Assembly (NCBI GenBank): GCA_945643635.1
Contig: CALZFC010000046.1
Coordinates: 241,001-305,000 of the forward strand
Direction: 5' to 3'
Length of the DNA stretch: 64,000 nt
Source of the DNA: Allodiplogaster sudhausi
Taxonomy: Eukaryota; Nematoda; Chromadorea; Rhabditida; Diplogasteridae
The notes below the pieces were generated by a model that was not told the origin of the DNA, did no database searches, and was given only the letters and a program-made list of their open reading frames with translations. This document shows positions 30,076-43,639 of this stretch, one piece after another (position 1 is the stretch's first letter; the number at the start of each line of letters is the position of its first letter). The translations under genes and the position numbers were made by a program.

Positions 30076-32530
30076 TCCTGTAAGAAGATACAAAGTGAAG
30101 GAAGTGTCTCGCTATCGAGATCGGCAAAGGAATGGACATAGCGTCAGCGGTGCTTTTAAGAAAGACATAAGGTAGAGTAAGGTTCCCAACATCACCAAGG
30201 TAGTTAGACAACTTTATCTACATACCGGACAACAATTACTAATTAACATAACAACGTCGAGGGCTCTAGAGGTCGTATAAGGGCGAGACGGAGTGTGATA
30301 CTTGGGGTTGCTGGGCGAAGGCTGCCGGCTCTCAGCCCGTTCCTCTCTATCTGTTTTAATCGGGGCTTTTATACACATGTTGTTGTCGCCGCGCGGACGC
30401 GATAGCAGATCTGAAAGTTGTGATCATTATGTGACAGGATTGAGAAAGAGAAGGAGAAGAACGATAAGAATTGAAAGTTGTTAACTGTACCGGAAGCTGT
30501 ACCGGAACTTAAAGGTCACTGAAAAAGTCACAAGAAGCGATTTGCAAAGGTATCAAAACGGCCGAGGACCCTTCAAAATTAGATTTTGTTCAAAAGCTGT
30601 TTGAACATAGGTACTTTTAACACGGAGAAACGATTGAAATAAGTCCTAGAGTCTAAAACCGCCATTTTGGCGATCCGTGCGAGATTTGAAATACAAGAGC
30701 TGTTGCACAGACGGCTGCACATTCACGTTTGCAGTTTCTTGCATAATAGAGAAATTTTTGTGAAATTTTTGTCATAAATAAAAAAGATTTAAACAGTTGC
30801 CCAATTAGAATTTAAAATATTCACTTTTAGAGTCTCAAAGGCCTTTTGACTTTGGCGTTAGCTTAAATGGAATTTTATCGGTGGCTTTCTATCGCAAACT
30901 GTAGAACTGAAAATTCTCTTTCGAATGAGCTATCGTACGGCAGATATCGAGAAGATCTAAGAAGTTTAACAGCCATTAAGCTGTTGCAATTCGCCAGGTT
31001 CAGTGCCTGCGCAGTGGCGCGCACTTTCATGTGCGCTGATTGTGCAATAACCAGACGAAAATTAGCCGAGGGAATTCATTTACGGCTTTATTTAATGGTT
31101 GGCCATAGCGTCTTTAAGAGAGGCATTTAAAGTATACAGTCAGGATTAGTCGAGTTCCTAAACGGGAGCTTTCAATGAAAGAGGCAGACACAAGCGACGG
31201 AGAGATCGAGATAGTCAATGGTAGCAGTAGTGAGTGATGGAAAAATTGGCGGCGGCGAGGAGGGGATGCGCCGGTCGCTGTGACAAGGGACGGGCTACTA
31301 TTTTCTTCTCGTTGAGACGGCTGTTAATTAAAGAAGATATTTTTTCTACTATTTCGACAGAGGGAGAGCTATTTTGTTTTCCTTGGACCGTTCAAGCCTA
31401 CGAAAAGCACTGCGGAGTTTGGTTGCATTGGCAAGGAATAATGTAAAGCCATAAATGAGGCGTTTTTAATGGAGCTTTCATGTAGCACGAAGAAGACGCA
31501 TAATATTAACAAAACAAAAAAAACCATAATGTCTGAGATAACCATCCGAATGTAGCGATAAGGCTCATGTGTGGTCACCAGCACAGAATATATTCTCTGT
31601 CGCTAATACACCCAGAAAAAAAACGTAATGAAAAATTTCCGCGAACATGTTACGCTGCTAAAAACATGTGATATTTTCGCCGTGATGGGAGTCGACTCCT
31701 CTTAAAATGGAATTTTGCTCAAAGTCGAGCATCAGAATGATTGAGTCACCGTATACCGTATCCACAGATTGTACTATAAAGTCTATGGTATCACCCAGTT
31801 CGCCGAACACCACTAGACACTCGTTTTTATGCTCATTTCATAATCTACTTTATTCCTTGGCGTTACGGTCATTAGCATTCAAAGATTTTTTGCTTGTATA
31901 GTATTTACGCATGTTATATACACTCAATGAAAACATAAGAATAAGATAGAAAAAATAGCCGTGAAAGAGATTGTCTAACTACTTCTAGAAATCTCTATGC
32001 AAAAATTGTTATCACAAATGATTAGTTGAGAAGATCTCTGCACAGCAGTTTCTTCTGCTTGGCGCCGCGCATCAGAAACTAACGGAAGTGGCACTCGTAG
32101 TAGTGACTGGTGGGTGGACTCGCTTGGCCATGCATAGTTTTCCACATGTTTCACTTGCACATTTGGCTAAATAAAGTGCATATAAAAACGTAACAAACAA
32201 ATAAAGTAGATTCGAGATAAGAAACAGGATAATATGCGAAGCGAGGAGATTAAAAAGGTAACAGACCCAGTAGTAAGTATGCAGTATTCCAATATCTATT
32301 GACGTGTTCAGTATGCTAGGCGTCGGAATAATACCGTAACAAGATTGTGAATAGGAATTTGCATCTTTTTCCCACAAATATAGTGAAAATATGGAGGTAA
32401 AATTTGACGTGAAGAAGAAAAAAAGTCAATTCACTAAAGCATTTTTTGCAACCTACATGACTAACAGTAGAAAAAGAAAGAGTTTTCTTGTACGAATTTC
32501 TCCCTTCTATGTGATGCAAGTAAGTGATAG

Positions 32531-32603
<73 letters not shown>

Positions 32604-32781
32604 GAGTACATATACAGATGCTCGGATACATAGAAAGCGTAGATTGATATGGACGTCAAAACAATACATGCATATATGCAGTGTTTAAAGAATTATTACT
32701 ATTAAAAGTTCTGAAAGCGCGCGATCTCTGACTTTCACGCTTTTTCACAAGACAGCTCTTCTTTATGCAGAAACTGCTTCT
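30076..32781. other. intergenic region with fragments of the sulfotransferase flank
   Basis: No gene supported. At 31740-31830 the words ccgtataccgtatccacag and cagttcgccgaacacc recall 24190-24280, so a third piece of that flank is present. A (GA)n tract lies at 32531-32607. Short GC-richer islands occur at 30340-30420 and 31220-31310 without a usable frame. Confidence 0.5.
32531..32607. repeat. (GA)n microsatellite
   Basis: About 77 bases of GA repeats with few interruptions, downstream of the receptor gene. Confidence 0.9.
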
Positions 32782-35700
32782 CTACAGATCCATCGCATCG
32801 ATGTTGCCGTTTGATGTAACACTACTCTCAGCTCGCCGACTTCTGGAAGAACAATAAAAAAGAATATTTTACCGCGTGTTTTCTACTCTGATTGAGAACC
32901 AGGAGGGTTGTTAAAGAAAAAAAAATCAATTATCTGTATGTTTCATCTACCAGTCATCGCCATTGATTATCTTATTGTTAGTGAATCTAATTTTTCTTTG
33001 ATCTATCAATTTGAGCTTGATAATTGTAAGGAAATGAAGTTGACCTCGGCTCGCCGAAGCGGTGCGTGAATGTCTCCTGTCTCATGACGACTTGCAGCGT
33101 TGAAAAGCGACAAGAGAGCATCTCGCGGAACGGCACGCGGAACTCCTTGTTGTACTTGGCGTAGATCATCGGGTTCAGCATACTAGAATCGGCGAGTTTG
33201 TCACTTATTTACTTAGTGATTTTTTATCGATTATGATATGATAACACTGGCAGAGGTATCATTTGCAGTGTTACAAAAGAGAAATCTTTCCCATTCAACC
33301 CCGCAGAAAACTTTTCGTGATTTTCTCAATCTTACTATCCTTCCCCCGCCGCCTTACTTTCATTCTGCTCGTAAATCTCTCTAAATGTACGGCTGTGCCC
33401 CGAAGCGGCGAATTTCAAGGCGGTCATTAGAGCAGCGTTTTTCGATTAATTTATTGCCGCCACTCAGTTGCTCTCTTTCTTTTTGCTGCCAGGCCCCATG
33501 GGTGGTCTGACCCGTGACTAGATAAGAACTTCGCAGGGATTCAGCTATATTTCTAGATGGCTGGAGCTTGATGTCTTAATGGTGATAAGCGAAAGAATGC
33601 TAGTTTTGCTTAGTTTTACATATTGCCCGCACGAGGGCGAATGAAATAGGAAGACTGCTTTGCCTGCCTGTTCGAATAGCCGAGCCATAGCGTCAGGCTG
33701 TCGAGCCAGAAGGGCACGACGTTGGCGCCGCCGCCGCGTGCTGCGTAGAGAGGCTTGAAGATGGCGAGCAGGAAGAAGGGCAGCCAGCAGATGACGTAGA
33801 TGCCCATCATGACTCCTGCCAAGATGCAAAGATAGTTGACATCATATTTACTTGCAAGGGTAACGCGTGTTTTTACTTGGGCATATGAACATTGTCGGAC
33901 TTTAGGTTAGCTTTCTAGAAAATCACAATTAGTATCTGCCGTGATCTTCTAATTTAAAAGAACTGAAACCTAATGTCTTCTGCGCCTTGCAGTCGCTCTT
34001 CTCTGACGCGGAAGCTCGCGCGTGTAGCTTAAATGAACACGTGACTTGAGAACGAAGTGGCGAAGAAATGAGAGAGAGAGAGAGACAGTGAGAGACAGCG
34101 AGAGACAGTGAGAGAAAGAGAGAGCGACTGACCTTGACGGCCTGGAAGATGGCGGACGGTCGATGCAGCAGCCGCTTCTCCTCCTTCTTCCCGCTGCGAC
34201 CGTGGACGGCCGGCATTACGGCCTTGAGATTGCCGTTCACCTCGAGTAGCGTCTGCTCGTAGTGATGCTCCGGCTTGTGCAGTGCCTCCTGAAGGGAGTC
34301 GTGGATTATTGCTTCCTTCTTATAATGCTTATTATAATCTCTCTCTCTCTTGCTGTTCATATCATGTCGCAACTCTCTTATCGTCGGAAGAAACATTCCT
34401 TGAAGTGCTATACAAAGTGCTTCCAACTTGTTCCGCTCCAGTGTAATGGAGCGAGAGAGCAGGAATGTTTGGATAGATTTTTTTTTAGAATTTGGCGCCA
34501 ATCAAGAAGATTCAAAAGCAACCTTGTCACTCTGATGATGAAATGAGCCGGCGTCCGCTGACATGACACGATCCTGGCGCGCGAGTCGCTTGGCAGCTCG
34601 CCAAATCTTGGCGTATACGAAGAGCATGATGCATGTCGGCAGGTAGAATGACGTCATCGTCGCGTACACCTGGTAGCCGAGATGCTGAGTCACCTGTGTA
34701 CGAGAGATTGATTTTAAATAATATCGATTGATTTTTCATAGATTATTGTTTGAATTATCATCTCTCGTACTTTTAGTCGCTGGGTTGATTTAGCCGTTAA
34801 AGCAGCAGTAAAAGAAACCGTTATCTGTGTAGGTCAATTTTCCTGACCATTGTAGTCCCTCCGGTCTCTCTTAATCAAGTGCTCTGTCGTCCTTGTGTCA
34901 TGCAAAAAGGCGCCAATTCAAACGTGAGTTTTTGAAACTCGCTAAAGCCAGGATTGGTGGAGGGGGGGGCCGTGTGTGAATTGGATGGCCACCTGGCATG
35001 TGTGCGGCGGCGGCGGCGGCGCGTGCAGCAGTGGCGGTAGCGCGAGCGACGAGCACGAGACGACGCCGGCGATTGCCCACACGACGCCGATGTACACGAG
35101 GACGCGACGCGTCGTGCGCTGCGCCGAGTAGCGGAGCGGTCGCGAGATCGCCAGGTAGCTGCATGCAAGGAGATGAAAGAATGAACTTTAGGCAACTTGC
35201 GTAGATATTTAGACTTTTTTGTGTATATTTTTTTTTATTTAGCTATCAAAATATTTATTATTTATGTTATATTTGTACCTAGTGCATTCATATGTAAATT
35301 CAAGTCTCTGTGTGTTAAAAAAATTAAATCCTCACATGCATACAGTATAAAGAACTTTTTTCATTGCAACGTGCCCTGGATGAGTTTGTAGACTCATTTT
35401 ATTTATTCAACTTTTTTGTTTAGTTTTCAGAAACATTGATGAATTTGTGAGGACTCAATTTTTTAATCCTCGAACTCTTACCCGACTTAAAATAACTTTG
35501 TTGTGTTTCTTGTACCTTTAATCTGAAGTAGGTCTGAAGTTTTAAATCTTGGCAGAGGAAAATGTATAACGGGAAAACAATTAGTTTTCCCCCCAACTGA
35601 GTTATAGACAGAAGTTAGAGAAGGTTTTTTTTTAAATAATTGTAACTGTAAAAGAAAGAAAGCAATAATTAGCTATTTGCTTCAGACTAAATAATATATA

Positions 35701-38424
35701 ATTAAAGTGATTCGATTACGATTTTAGACTTGTTATGGTCGACATTCGTGATAATAACAATCAAGCATGCGAGTAACACTTTCATTAAATTTGAAGCCTT
35801 CAAAACTACGTCGTCAACTTGTCTACCGTTATAATTGTATTCAAGGGCAATGTCCGCTAATCACGTTTTTTTATATTTTATTTACATATGTATGTGCATT
35901 AGTTGCGTATATGATGAACTGCGTATTTCATAAGACTTGCTTGAACGCTAGTAATGTGGCAAAACTGACAGACGCTACATGAAATGCAAAATTAGACTAT
36001 TTCGCATTTAGCAAAGAAAAAAGGTGACGAAAAGGGTAATTATTTCAGTTTCCACCCCTCACCAATTTGATGCCTTCCTTACCGATCCACGGAGATGACG
36101 CAGAGGCTCACGATGGACGCGGTGCAGAGCGCGAGATCAGCGCTGGTCCAGAGATGGCAGAGAAGTCGACCGAGTGGCCAGTGGGTGCCCGAGACGAGTG
36201 AGACGAGCGCGAGTGGCATCACCACACTGCCGACGAAGAAGTCGGCGACCGCAAGTGACACCTGTGCATTTTTTTCTTTTATATATTTGCTCACTTATTT
36301 ACCGGCATACCTTTATTTAGTTGCTTGTTTATTTGTCGCAAATGAAATTTGTTTTGCATCTCTACAATGACAGTAGTTCTGTATTTATTGCCTATTTTTA
36401 ATGCTTATATTCACGACACATATAAAAAGAAATTTCACAAAGGGATGCGGAAGGTGGTAAGGGAAAAACATTGTTTCAAGAGGAATTGTCCTGTCTGTAT
36501 TTCATCTGTGATTCGCTGACTGACGAGTAGAAAGTTGGGTGGTTGCTTGAGACGGCGAACGAGGAGAACAGCCAAGCACACCATCGCATTGCCGGCCATG
36601 GTCACGAGAATCATGCAGAGGACGAGCAGAGTGATGAGCACCTAAATGTTTCAGGTTTTTATTTTAAATTATTATTTGTTGTACCTTTTTCTCTTTCCTG
36701 ATTACAGTTTACCTGCTATAATAATTGAATTTCAAAGAAGAACATTTCAAGGAGAGCACCATCTCTGCTTTCTCTAAATCTCCGGTCGTTGACATTAAAT
36801 TTGCCGCCGCTACTCTCTCCGTTGGTAGAGTTACGCTAATTGGGAGCCGTTTGAATGATCTCACTAAAAAGAGTCCCTTTGAAGGTGAGCTTCAACGAGC
36901 AATCCGCTACTATCGCTCCTTAAAGGAGCACGCGACTCTGATATAATCTACCTATTTAAATTACCCTGACCACTGTAGTCGCGTCTCCATAAATCACATG
37001 CTCTCTCGCCTTTGTGTCAGGCAAAAAGTTCCAGGCCGATCCGGCCGACTGCATCTTCTCTCCTTGCTAACTGCCACGGCGCCATGGAGAACTTAATGCA
37101 TCTCCGCCGAAATGTTCACATGGCTCTTTCGTCACGCAGCATTCTTCATGTTGGAGAAGAGAGTAAGGGAGACATCAGATGAGAGTGGGACAGGAGATCC
37201 CAACAATGTAGAGTGAGAAGAGGATCTAGAGACAGAGAGAGAGAGAAGTGGATTTAGAGAGAAGAGAGAGAGAGACAGAAAGATAGAGAGAGACAGAGAG
37301 AGAGGAGAGAGAGAGGAGAGAGAGAGGTGGAGAGCGAGATAAATGCGTTGAAATTTGGGTCGAAAACAAGGAAAGTGAATATACGGATATAGGAAGGAGG
37401 GCAGCAGTATGGCTAAATGCAGATAGAGAAGATTCAAATTGAGGAAGTGAGACAAAAAAAGAAAGACAAAGATGTATTGTATGAGAAGGCATGAGCATAT
37501 GTAGATTGGGAGGGGAAGGGCGAATGTATGAAGTCTGCTGCCCTCTGGGCTTCATCTCCTTTGTGATGGAAGGTGAGATAATGGCCGAATGGCGAACTGC
37601 ACCTTTATCTCTGGATCTGTCTTCCGCCTTTATTTCTCTCTCTCTCTCTCTCTCCATCTTTTCTTTTGTTTATAACGACCTTTCTATTTACTGCCTTCTT
37701 TAGATATATAAGCTAGTTTCTCTCCGAAAAAAAAAGACTTTTACTTCCCGAGTTGCTAGCCCCTTTTTTGGCCTATCCCCGAAACGGTGTAGCTTTCCAA
37801 GGGACGTAGCTGCCATTGGCATGATGTTGCAGAGCTTTAAGTGGACGGGTGGGCAGCAAAAGCCGAGAGATGCTTCACGAGGAAAGAGAAGGGTGGGAGA
37901 GGGGAGGGGTTGAAGAGGCACCACCATCAATCTGATTGGACACCACACTCGCATTTACATCCTTCCGCCTTCCAAAAATGGCGCGTATCCACAAAAAAAA
38001 AGAGGAGAGCGCACGTATGTATGTAAGTGCTCACAGAAATACATAAATATTTATATACACACAATTGCAACATGTTCCTTGATCATTTTGATTTCAAAAA
38101 TTCTATACCTCGGTGTTTTGGGTGCGCGCTGGAAATTATGAATATTTTTTTTTCCTGCGTGCAGCATTCATTTCATAAAAACATATAATTATTTATGTAC
38201 ATATACATAAATAAATTAAGTAGTTATTAAAGGCTTCTGTTTTTATATGTTTAACATTCTCTTGTGTTTAATTATCTTCAATACAAGTAATTTACCGTGA
38301 AGAAATCGAAGGGCACGGTGGCGGGAACTGAGGCGGAAGATACTGCTGCCGCAGTGGTCACGGCGGCCTCGGCGACGGTGAGAACGGCGGCCACCGGAAG
38401 GGCAGCCGCCGCTGGGCCTCTCAT
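32782..38424 (-). CDS. biogenic-amine GPCR, 5-HT7-like serotonin receptor, 10 exons, 440 aa
   Basis: Class A plasma-membrane receptor. Minus-strand exons: 38296-38424, 36525-36641, 36083-36261, 34993-35158, 34523-34693, 34133-34288, 33970-34027, 33668-33815, 33045-33182, 32782-32842. TM1 has the GN signature (MAGNAMVCLAVLLV). TM2 has SLAVADFFVGSVVMP. TM3 has SADLALCTASI, with the amine-binding Asp, and ends VDRYLAISRPLRY. ECL2 has HTCQV. TM5 has YATMTSFYLPTCIMLFVY. TM6 has TLGVMMGIYVICWLPFF. TM7 has WLDSLTLWLGYSNSMLNPMIY. The WLPFFLLAIFKPL and PFWLDSLTLWLGYSN segments are closest to 5-HT7 receptors; octopamine or 5-HT6 types are the alternatives. The TM6/TM7 exon ends in a GC donor (aacag|gcaggc). 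The small exon 33970-34027 is inferred from phase and from the KTLGVMMG junction. N-terminus Ala-rich, without an N-glycosylation site. Confidence 0.92.
34790..34950. repeat. intronic repeat of the TTAAAG...CTGACCA...TGTCAGGCAAAAA family
   Basis: Between receptor exons 4 and 5: ccgttaaagcagc, cctgaccattgtagtccc, then ttgtgtcatgcaaaaagg. The same series is at 36890-37040 and, more diverged, at 59297-59404; a reversed end is at 40125-40160. Confidence 0.5.
36890..37040. repeat. second copy of the TGTCAGGCAAAAA repeat family
   Basis: ctccttaaaggagcacgcg, ccctgaccactgtagtcgcg, then ctttgtgtcaggcaaaaag, all in the same order as at 34790-34950. It lies in the first receptor intron. Confidence 0.5.
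37218..37333. repeat. (GA)n-rich tract in first receptor intron
   Basis: Interrupted GA/GAA repeats, purine-only over most of 115 bases. Confidence 0.9.
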
Positions 38425-38494
38425 CAGGGGATGTGGACTCTGGAGAGAGAAAGGGAGAGAGAGACAGAGAGAGACAGAGAGAGAGAGAGACAGA

Positions 38495-38528
<34 letters not shown>

Positions 38529-41500
38529 AAAGAGAGAGAGAGAGAGGATAACGAGATGAGTCAGAGAGCGAGGCGGTGAAACAAGAGTGGACTCCATGCG
38601 CGCTGCTTGACAGAGAGAATGACGAAGCACTGGACAATGAGAGGACATGGAGGCGGCTGCCATAACAGGCCTATTTGCACTCCGACAATCAGGCAACGCG
38701 TGTTTTCGAGGAGTGAACAGCAGAAGAGGGAAGTGCCAATGGGGGAGGGGCTGGAGTGAGGAGTGACAGGAGATCGAAGATTAGAGGGAAGGAGCATTAG
38801 AAGTAGGAGAGAAAGGCTGTGAGAGAGAGAGCGAGAGAGAGAGGGAGAGGGAGAGAGAGAGAGAAGGAGAGAAAGAGGTACGGAGAGGAGTTCTTTCTTG
38901 ATTGCATACAATACACGAGTCATTATAGATGAGTACGTGTTATGACTAAAGGGGGGAGGGAGGATAACATCATGAAGAACGGTGGTTGGCAAGTCTCTCA
39001 AGGATCTTTCACGGGGCGGTCAGGAAATGGCGCGATCGAAGAGGGAGAAGAACAGCAAGTGGGCAGGACAAGAGGGTAGGGAAAGAAGCAGGAAAGTATA
39101 TATGTATGTAGGAAGTGAGAGGGAGAGATGCCATGACAGAGAAAGAGAATAGTATAATAAATCGTAACAGAGTGCCGTCGGAAAGACAGTTATAGATAGA
39201 TAGCGAGAGAGAGAGAGAGAGAGAGAGAGATTGAGAGCGAGAAAGAATTGTAACTACATACTTACTTTTGCTAATTGTTAGTGCTGATGGATACCGAATT
39301 ATAAGAAAATTATAAAAATCATTACAATAGTAATTGAGGAAGTCTCGATAGGAACTGAAAGAAGAATGGCTCGAGGTGTAAATAGAGTGGTCTCTGCTTT
39401 TGAAAATAAGACAAATATTAATTATTAATTAAAATATTGTTATAGTATTGAAATATTGTAGTATTAAATTACTTAGCTACGATTATAAAGGCTGTCTGAA
39501 AAATTTCCATGTAGGACGTGGTGAGAGTCCGAGAGAAATGAGTCATCATCCATCGTTACAGAGATCATTCGCGCTTCATTTCCATTCAGGCAAGAATGCG
39601 AGGAAGCCATCGAGCGGGGGTGAATTTATGCGACTGGACCAACATGTTCATGACAAGCTCCGATGGTTTCAGGCAGGCGTGCGAGGCTCCGATTGTAAAG
39701 CGAAGAGAGTAAATCCGGTTGTAAGAGGAGAGGGAGGGAGGGAGCAGAAGCTTGGAGGAGGAGAGCTTTTTTGGGAATTATTGTAAAACGTTCCGGTGCC
39801 TGGATGGCGTGCACTAATACATATTTATGTCTATGTTTTCTGGTCACTCGCATCTGTACTAACCGTTTCTGCAAGCGAAAGACTCTAGCATATGTATAAA
39901 AGTAGCCCCTCGGGGCCAATCTCTCCTCTGCGTGGCATAGAGCAGCAGACATGTCCGAAGGATGGAAGTGATTTCGCTAATGTGCTTTCAGAAAGAGAAC
40001 GACGCAAACTAATAAGATATGAAAAGAAAATACAAGTTCGTTCTTGTTCTTCTAGATTTCCGATTTCATAAGGTAAAAATAATTCATATGGAATTCTTTG
40101 AAGGAAAAAAAAACTCACGCTTGAATTCGCACCCTTTTGCCTGACACAAAGGAGAGAGCGAGAGAGAGAGAGAGAGAAAGAGACAGAGACAGAGAGACAG
40201 AGAGGGAGAGAGAGAGCGCTGAGCACACGAAAACAATGGTCATGCACGAAAATTGAAATATGGAATACGGTTAAGTTTTTCCAATCAGAAAGCGGTCGCA
40301 GCATACATATTCCTCATATATTTTGCCAAGTCCTCTAGAAGTAAATAAAAATTCAGTCTGACGTATAATTAGGCGAATGCGACTTTTAGTTTACTGACGC
40401 CATATGAAAGTGCTCGTTGAGCTAGGGAAACTAAAATATCACAAATATTCTCCTATGATATCGTGGTCAAAAGTCGTGGCTAACCAAGTTCACTTCAAGT
40501 AAATTTGCTTTGAATTTTAGCGATTCATATATATAGTTTTTTTCATTTATTTCCTATGGCAGAAAATGGGTGTTCCTTGAGGTAGCGCACAACGAACGAA
40601 AGCGGAGACGAATTCTTTTAACATTTTAAATGTGGCATCATCGGATGTCGAGAAGAGAAGCTGCTGTCCTTTGGAAAAGGTTTGAGAAGCTACCATATAT
40701 TCTTTTAGATTCTGTTCCCTTGGCACCCCAAACCACCTTCTTCCCCCCCCCGTTCCACTCCCCCCCCCCCCCCCCCCCTGCCAGGGGCTGTATCCTCGCC
40801 GCCGGCCGCGGGCATTCTTCTATTTCGCATTGTGAAGACGAACGGCGGACAAGTGCATTTCTCACAAAACGCGCGCTCCCTTCTTCGTGTTACTAATGTC
40901 CTTTTTCACATTTGCCCCTGCTAGATACTGTAAGTAAATTATGCAGCTTCGAATATATTTGCATCCATTGTGGGTAGCAAAAAAAGAAATTGCAAAAAAA
41001 GGAGAAAGAGAGCGAGAGAGAGTGGCAATAAAATAATAAAATAATAAAATAAAATAAAATTGTTATCGGATGATCTTTGAGAGACGTTGAATTTGGTTGA
41101 GAATGATGGGGGGGGGGGTGGGAAAGATAAATTTAGGGATTAGCTTGAAAGTGGACCGGTTCTCAAAAGGAGGCCACTTTTGATGTTGCACGGGGGCAGC
41201 AGAAATGGCAGAGGTATTTTCAGAAGCAATTCGAGGCATTCCGTGTGGTGGGAGAATGGCAAGGCGACACCACACGGACAACACTGCCCCTCCTTCAGGG
41301 GACGGCGTCGTGCCTCTTCTCATTCTCCAATGGCCTGCTGCTTGCGGATCACTCGAGAGAGAGACAGAGAGACAGAGAGGGAGAGAGAGAGGGAGAGGGA
41401 GAAAGAGTGAGAAAGATAGAATAGAAAAGAGAAGGAGAGAGAGTGAGAGGGGCAGAGAAAGATACGAACTAAGACACTGAGAGAAGGAGAGAGCGACGAC

Positions 41501-43561
41501 CACTTGAGCATTGAGCGCACGACGAGAATGGCAGGGATCACAGGGCAATGAAACAAAAGATGAAGAGGGGTAAGCACAAGTGAGCTATCCCTTGAGCTAA
41601 GGAATGAGTGCCATTGTGAAATGATCAGATATCACTTTTTTTTTTATTTCGTCAAAATTTCGAATATTTTTTATTTAGAAAAGAACTATTACCGTCTGTC
41701 TGCCACGTGAAAAATTGGGCTTTTTGACGCACAAAGCTTCCCTGCAAATTGACTACATACATATCAACAACGAGAAGGCAGAAAGGGGGAAAGGAATAAA
41801 ATGGGAGAGTTAAAAAGTGTTAGAGAGAATAGAGAGGGTGGTGAGAGAAAGAGCGAAAGAGGGAGTGAGAGACGGAAGAGAGAGAGAGAGTGAGAGTGAG
41901 AGAGAGAGAATATGAGAAGAAGAGAAAAATAAGGCATCTCTTTCTCTTGGAATCCTGCAGCGCCGGAATCCGAGTGGATCTCTCTCTATGAAGCGGCTGG
42001 AAGAACGCCTGGCTGCGCCCCCCCCCCCCCCCCCTTCTCGGCCAATTGGGGGCCTCATGGGCAGCATAATTCTCGGTTCGATGTTTGAGGGCAATCCACG
42101 AATGCACGAGCTCTGTCTCTCTCTCTCTCTTTCTTTCTTCAGCAAAAGAGGAAATGAGAGGGGGGGAGAGTGAGTGAGAGAGAGAGAGTGAGGAATGAAG
42201 AGAGAGTGAGAGAGAGTGAGAGAAAGAGAGAGAGAGAGAGAAGGAGAGGAATTGTGGTAAAACAGCTGATGCTGACCGCCGAAAAACAAAGACGCATAGA
42301 GAGCAGAGGAAAAAGAGAGTGAGAGAGAATGCGCGAGATAACATGCAATAGATTCTCGATGAAAAAGAGGGAAAGCAAGAATGGCCCGAAATTGGCTGCG
42401 CTTTTTTGTCCTTCTTCTCAGTATTCTGATAAAATGGAGTGGAAGTGGAGATGAAATGAAGTGGAGCAGACAGTTTCTCACAATCAGCAACATTTATGAG
42501 CCCACTTCGAGACACTGTACTTTCTCTCTCTCTCACTCTCTCTTCCTCTCTCTCTCTCTCTCTTAGTATCGCTTACTATCTCCTAATCTTTCTCAAATCT
42601 CTTTCGATCTCTAGCACATTCCTCTCTCTCTCTCTCTCTCACAGTCAGCGAGTAGCCAATACCTATTGCCTGAAAGTAACGGAAAAAAGAGCTTTCTTCA
42701 AATCGGTTAAAATCCTTAACTCGCTTTTGGCGTCATCTGAACAAGTGGCCAAGAAGCGATTGAGAAGGATATCAAGAAGACAGCAATATTGGGAAGGAGG
42801 AAAGGCAACGGAAAGACAAAAAGTGAGAGAGAAAGAGTGAGAGCGAGGAGAGAGATGCTGGAAGGGATGGATCGAGATGTAGAGAAAAGAGGGAAAGTGA
42901 ATTGAATGAATGCAGACAAGTAGTAAAAAAAAAATGAAGGCATTATTTTTTAAAAAATTAATTGGACATATGCTCAAAAAAGGATTTAAAAACCGACGTT
43001 TTTTCCTTTTTTCGTCAGCTTAATATCTCTAAGGGGCCCTGGGGGGATGCTCGAAACCACTCAACTTCCTAAATCGCCTTTATCTACGGTCGCCATCTCG
43101 ACCCGCTGCGAATGGGAACGTCTTGCGATTAGTAAAAAGAAACAGTGAGAGAGGCAGGAAATAAGAGAGAGAGAGAACAAGAGAGAGAGAGACAGAGAAC
43201 AAGAGAGAGAGTGAGTGAGTGAGGAAAAGAGCGAGAGAGAGAGAGAGAGAGAGAGTCATAATGGCCATCTATGGGGTGGGGAGGTGGGGGGATAAGCGGC
43301 CATTCGAGAAGCACGCAACGCAAACAAAATACTACAAACAACTTTGGAGAAAAAGATGGACAGTCGAATTGTCGAAGAAAAATGACTGAGAAGTCGTTTC
43401 GTTAAAGAAGAACCATCACGGCAGAGCACAAATGAGAGAGAGAGAGATATAGAGAGAGAGGGAGAGAGGGAGAGAGAAAGACGGAGAGAGAGAGAGAGTG
43501 CACTTTCAGGAGAGAGTGCTCTGTTATTTCTACCTCTCCGGTATGCGCTTCTTTGAATTAG

Positions 43562-43562
<1 letters not shown>

Positions 43563-43637
<75 letters not shown>
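43563..43637. repeat. (TA)37 microsatellite
   Basis: A pure, uninterrupted TA tract of about 75 bases between a GA tract and a TC tract. Confidence 0.98.

Positions 43638-43639
<2 letters not shown>

Noticed and set aside
30867..31130. 87-codon plus-strand frame between the sulfotransferases and the receptor
   Set aside because: No splice context, no domain, ordinary AT-rich codon make-up.
32036..32190. Possible alternative terminal exon of the receptor (MRGAKQKKLLCRDLLN on minus strand)
   Set aside because: The phase does not fit the preceding receptor exon, and the terminal exon at 32782-32842 joins cleanly.
41810..42536. Very long Ser/Leu-rich open frames (up to 238 codons), also at 49293-49989 and 51964-52496
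   Set aside because: GA/TC repeats cannot contain stop codons in most frames, so these frames are products of composition, not genes.
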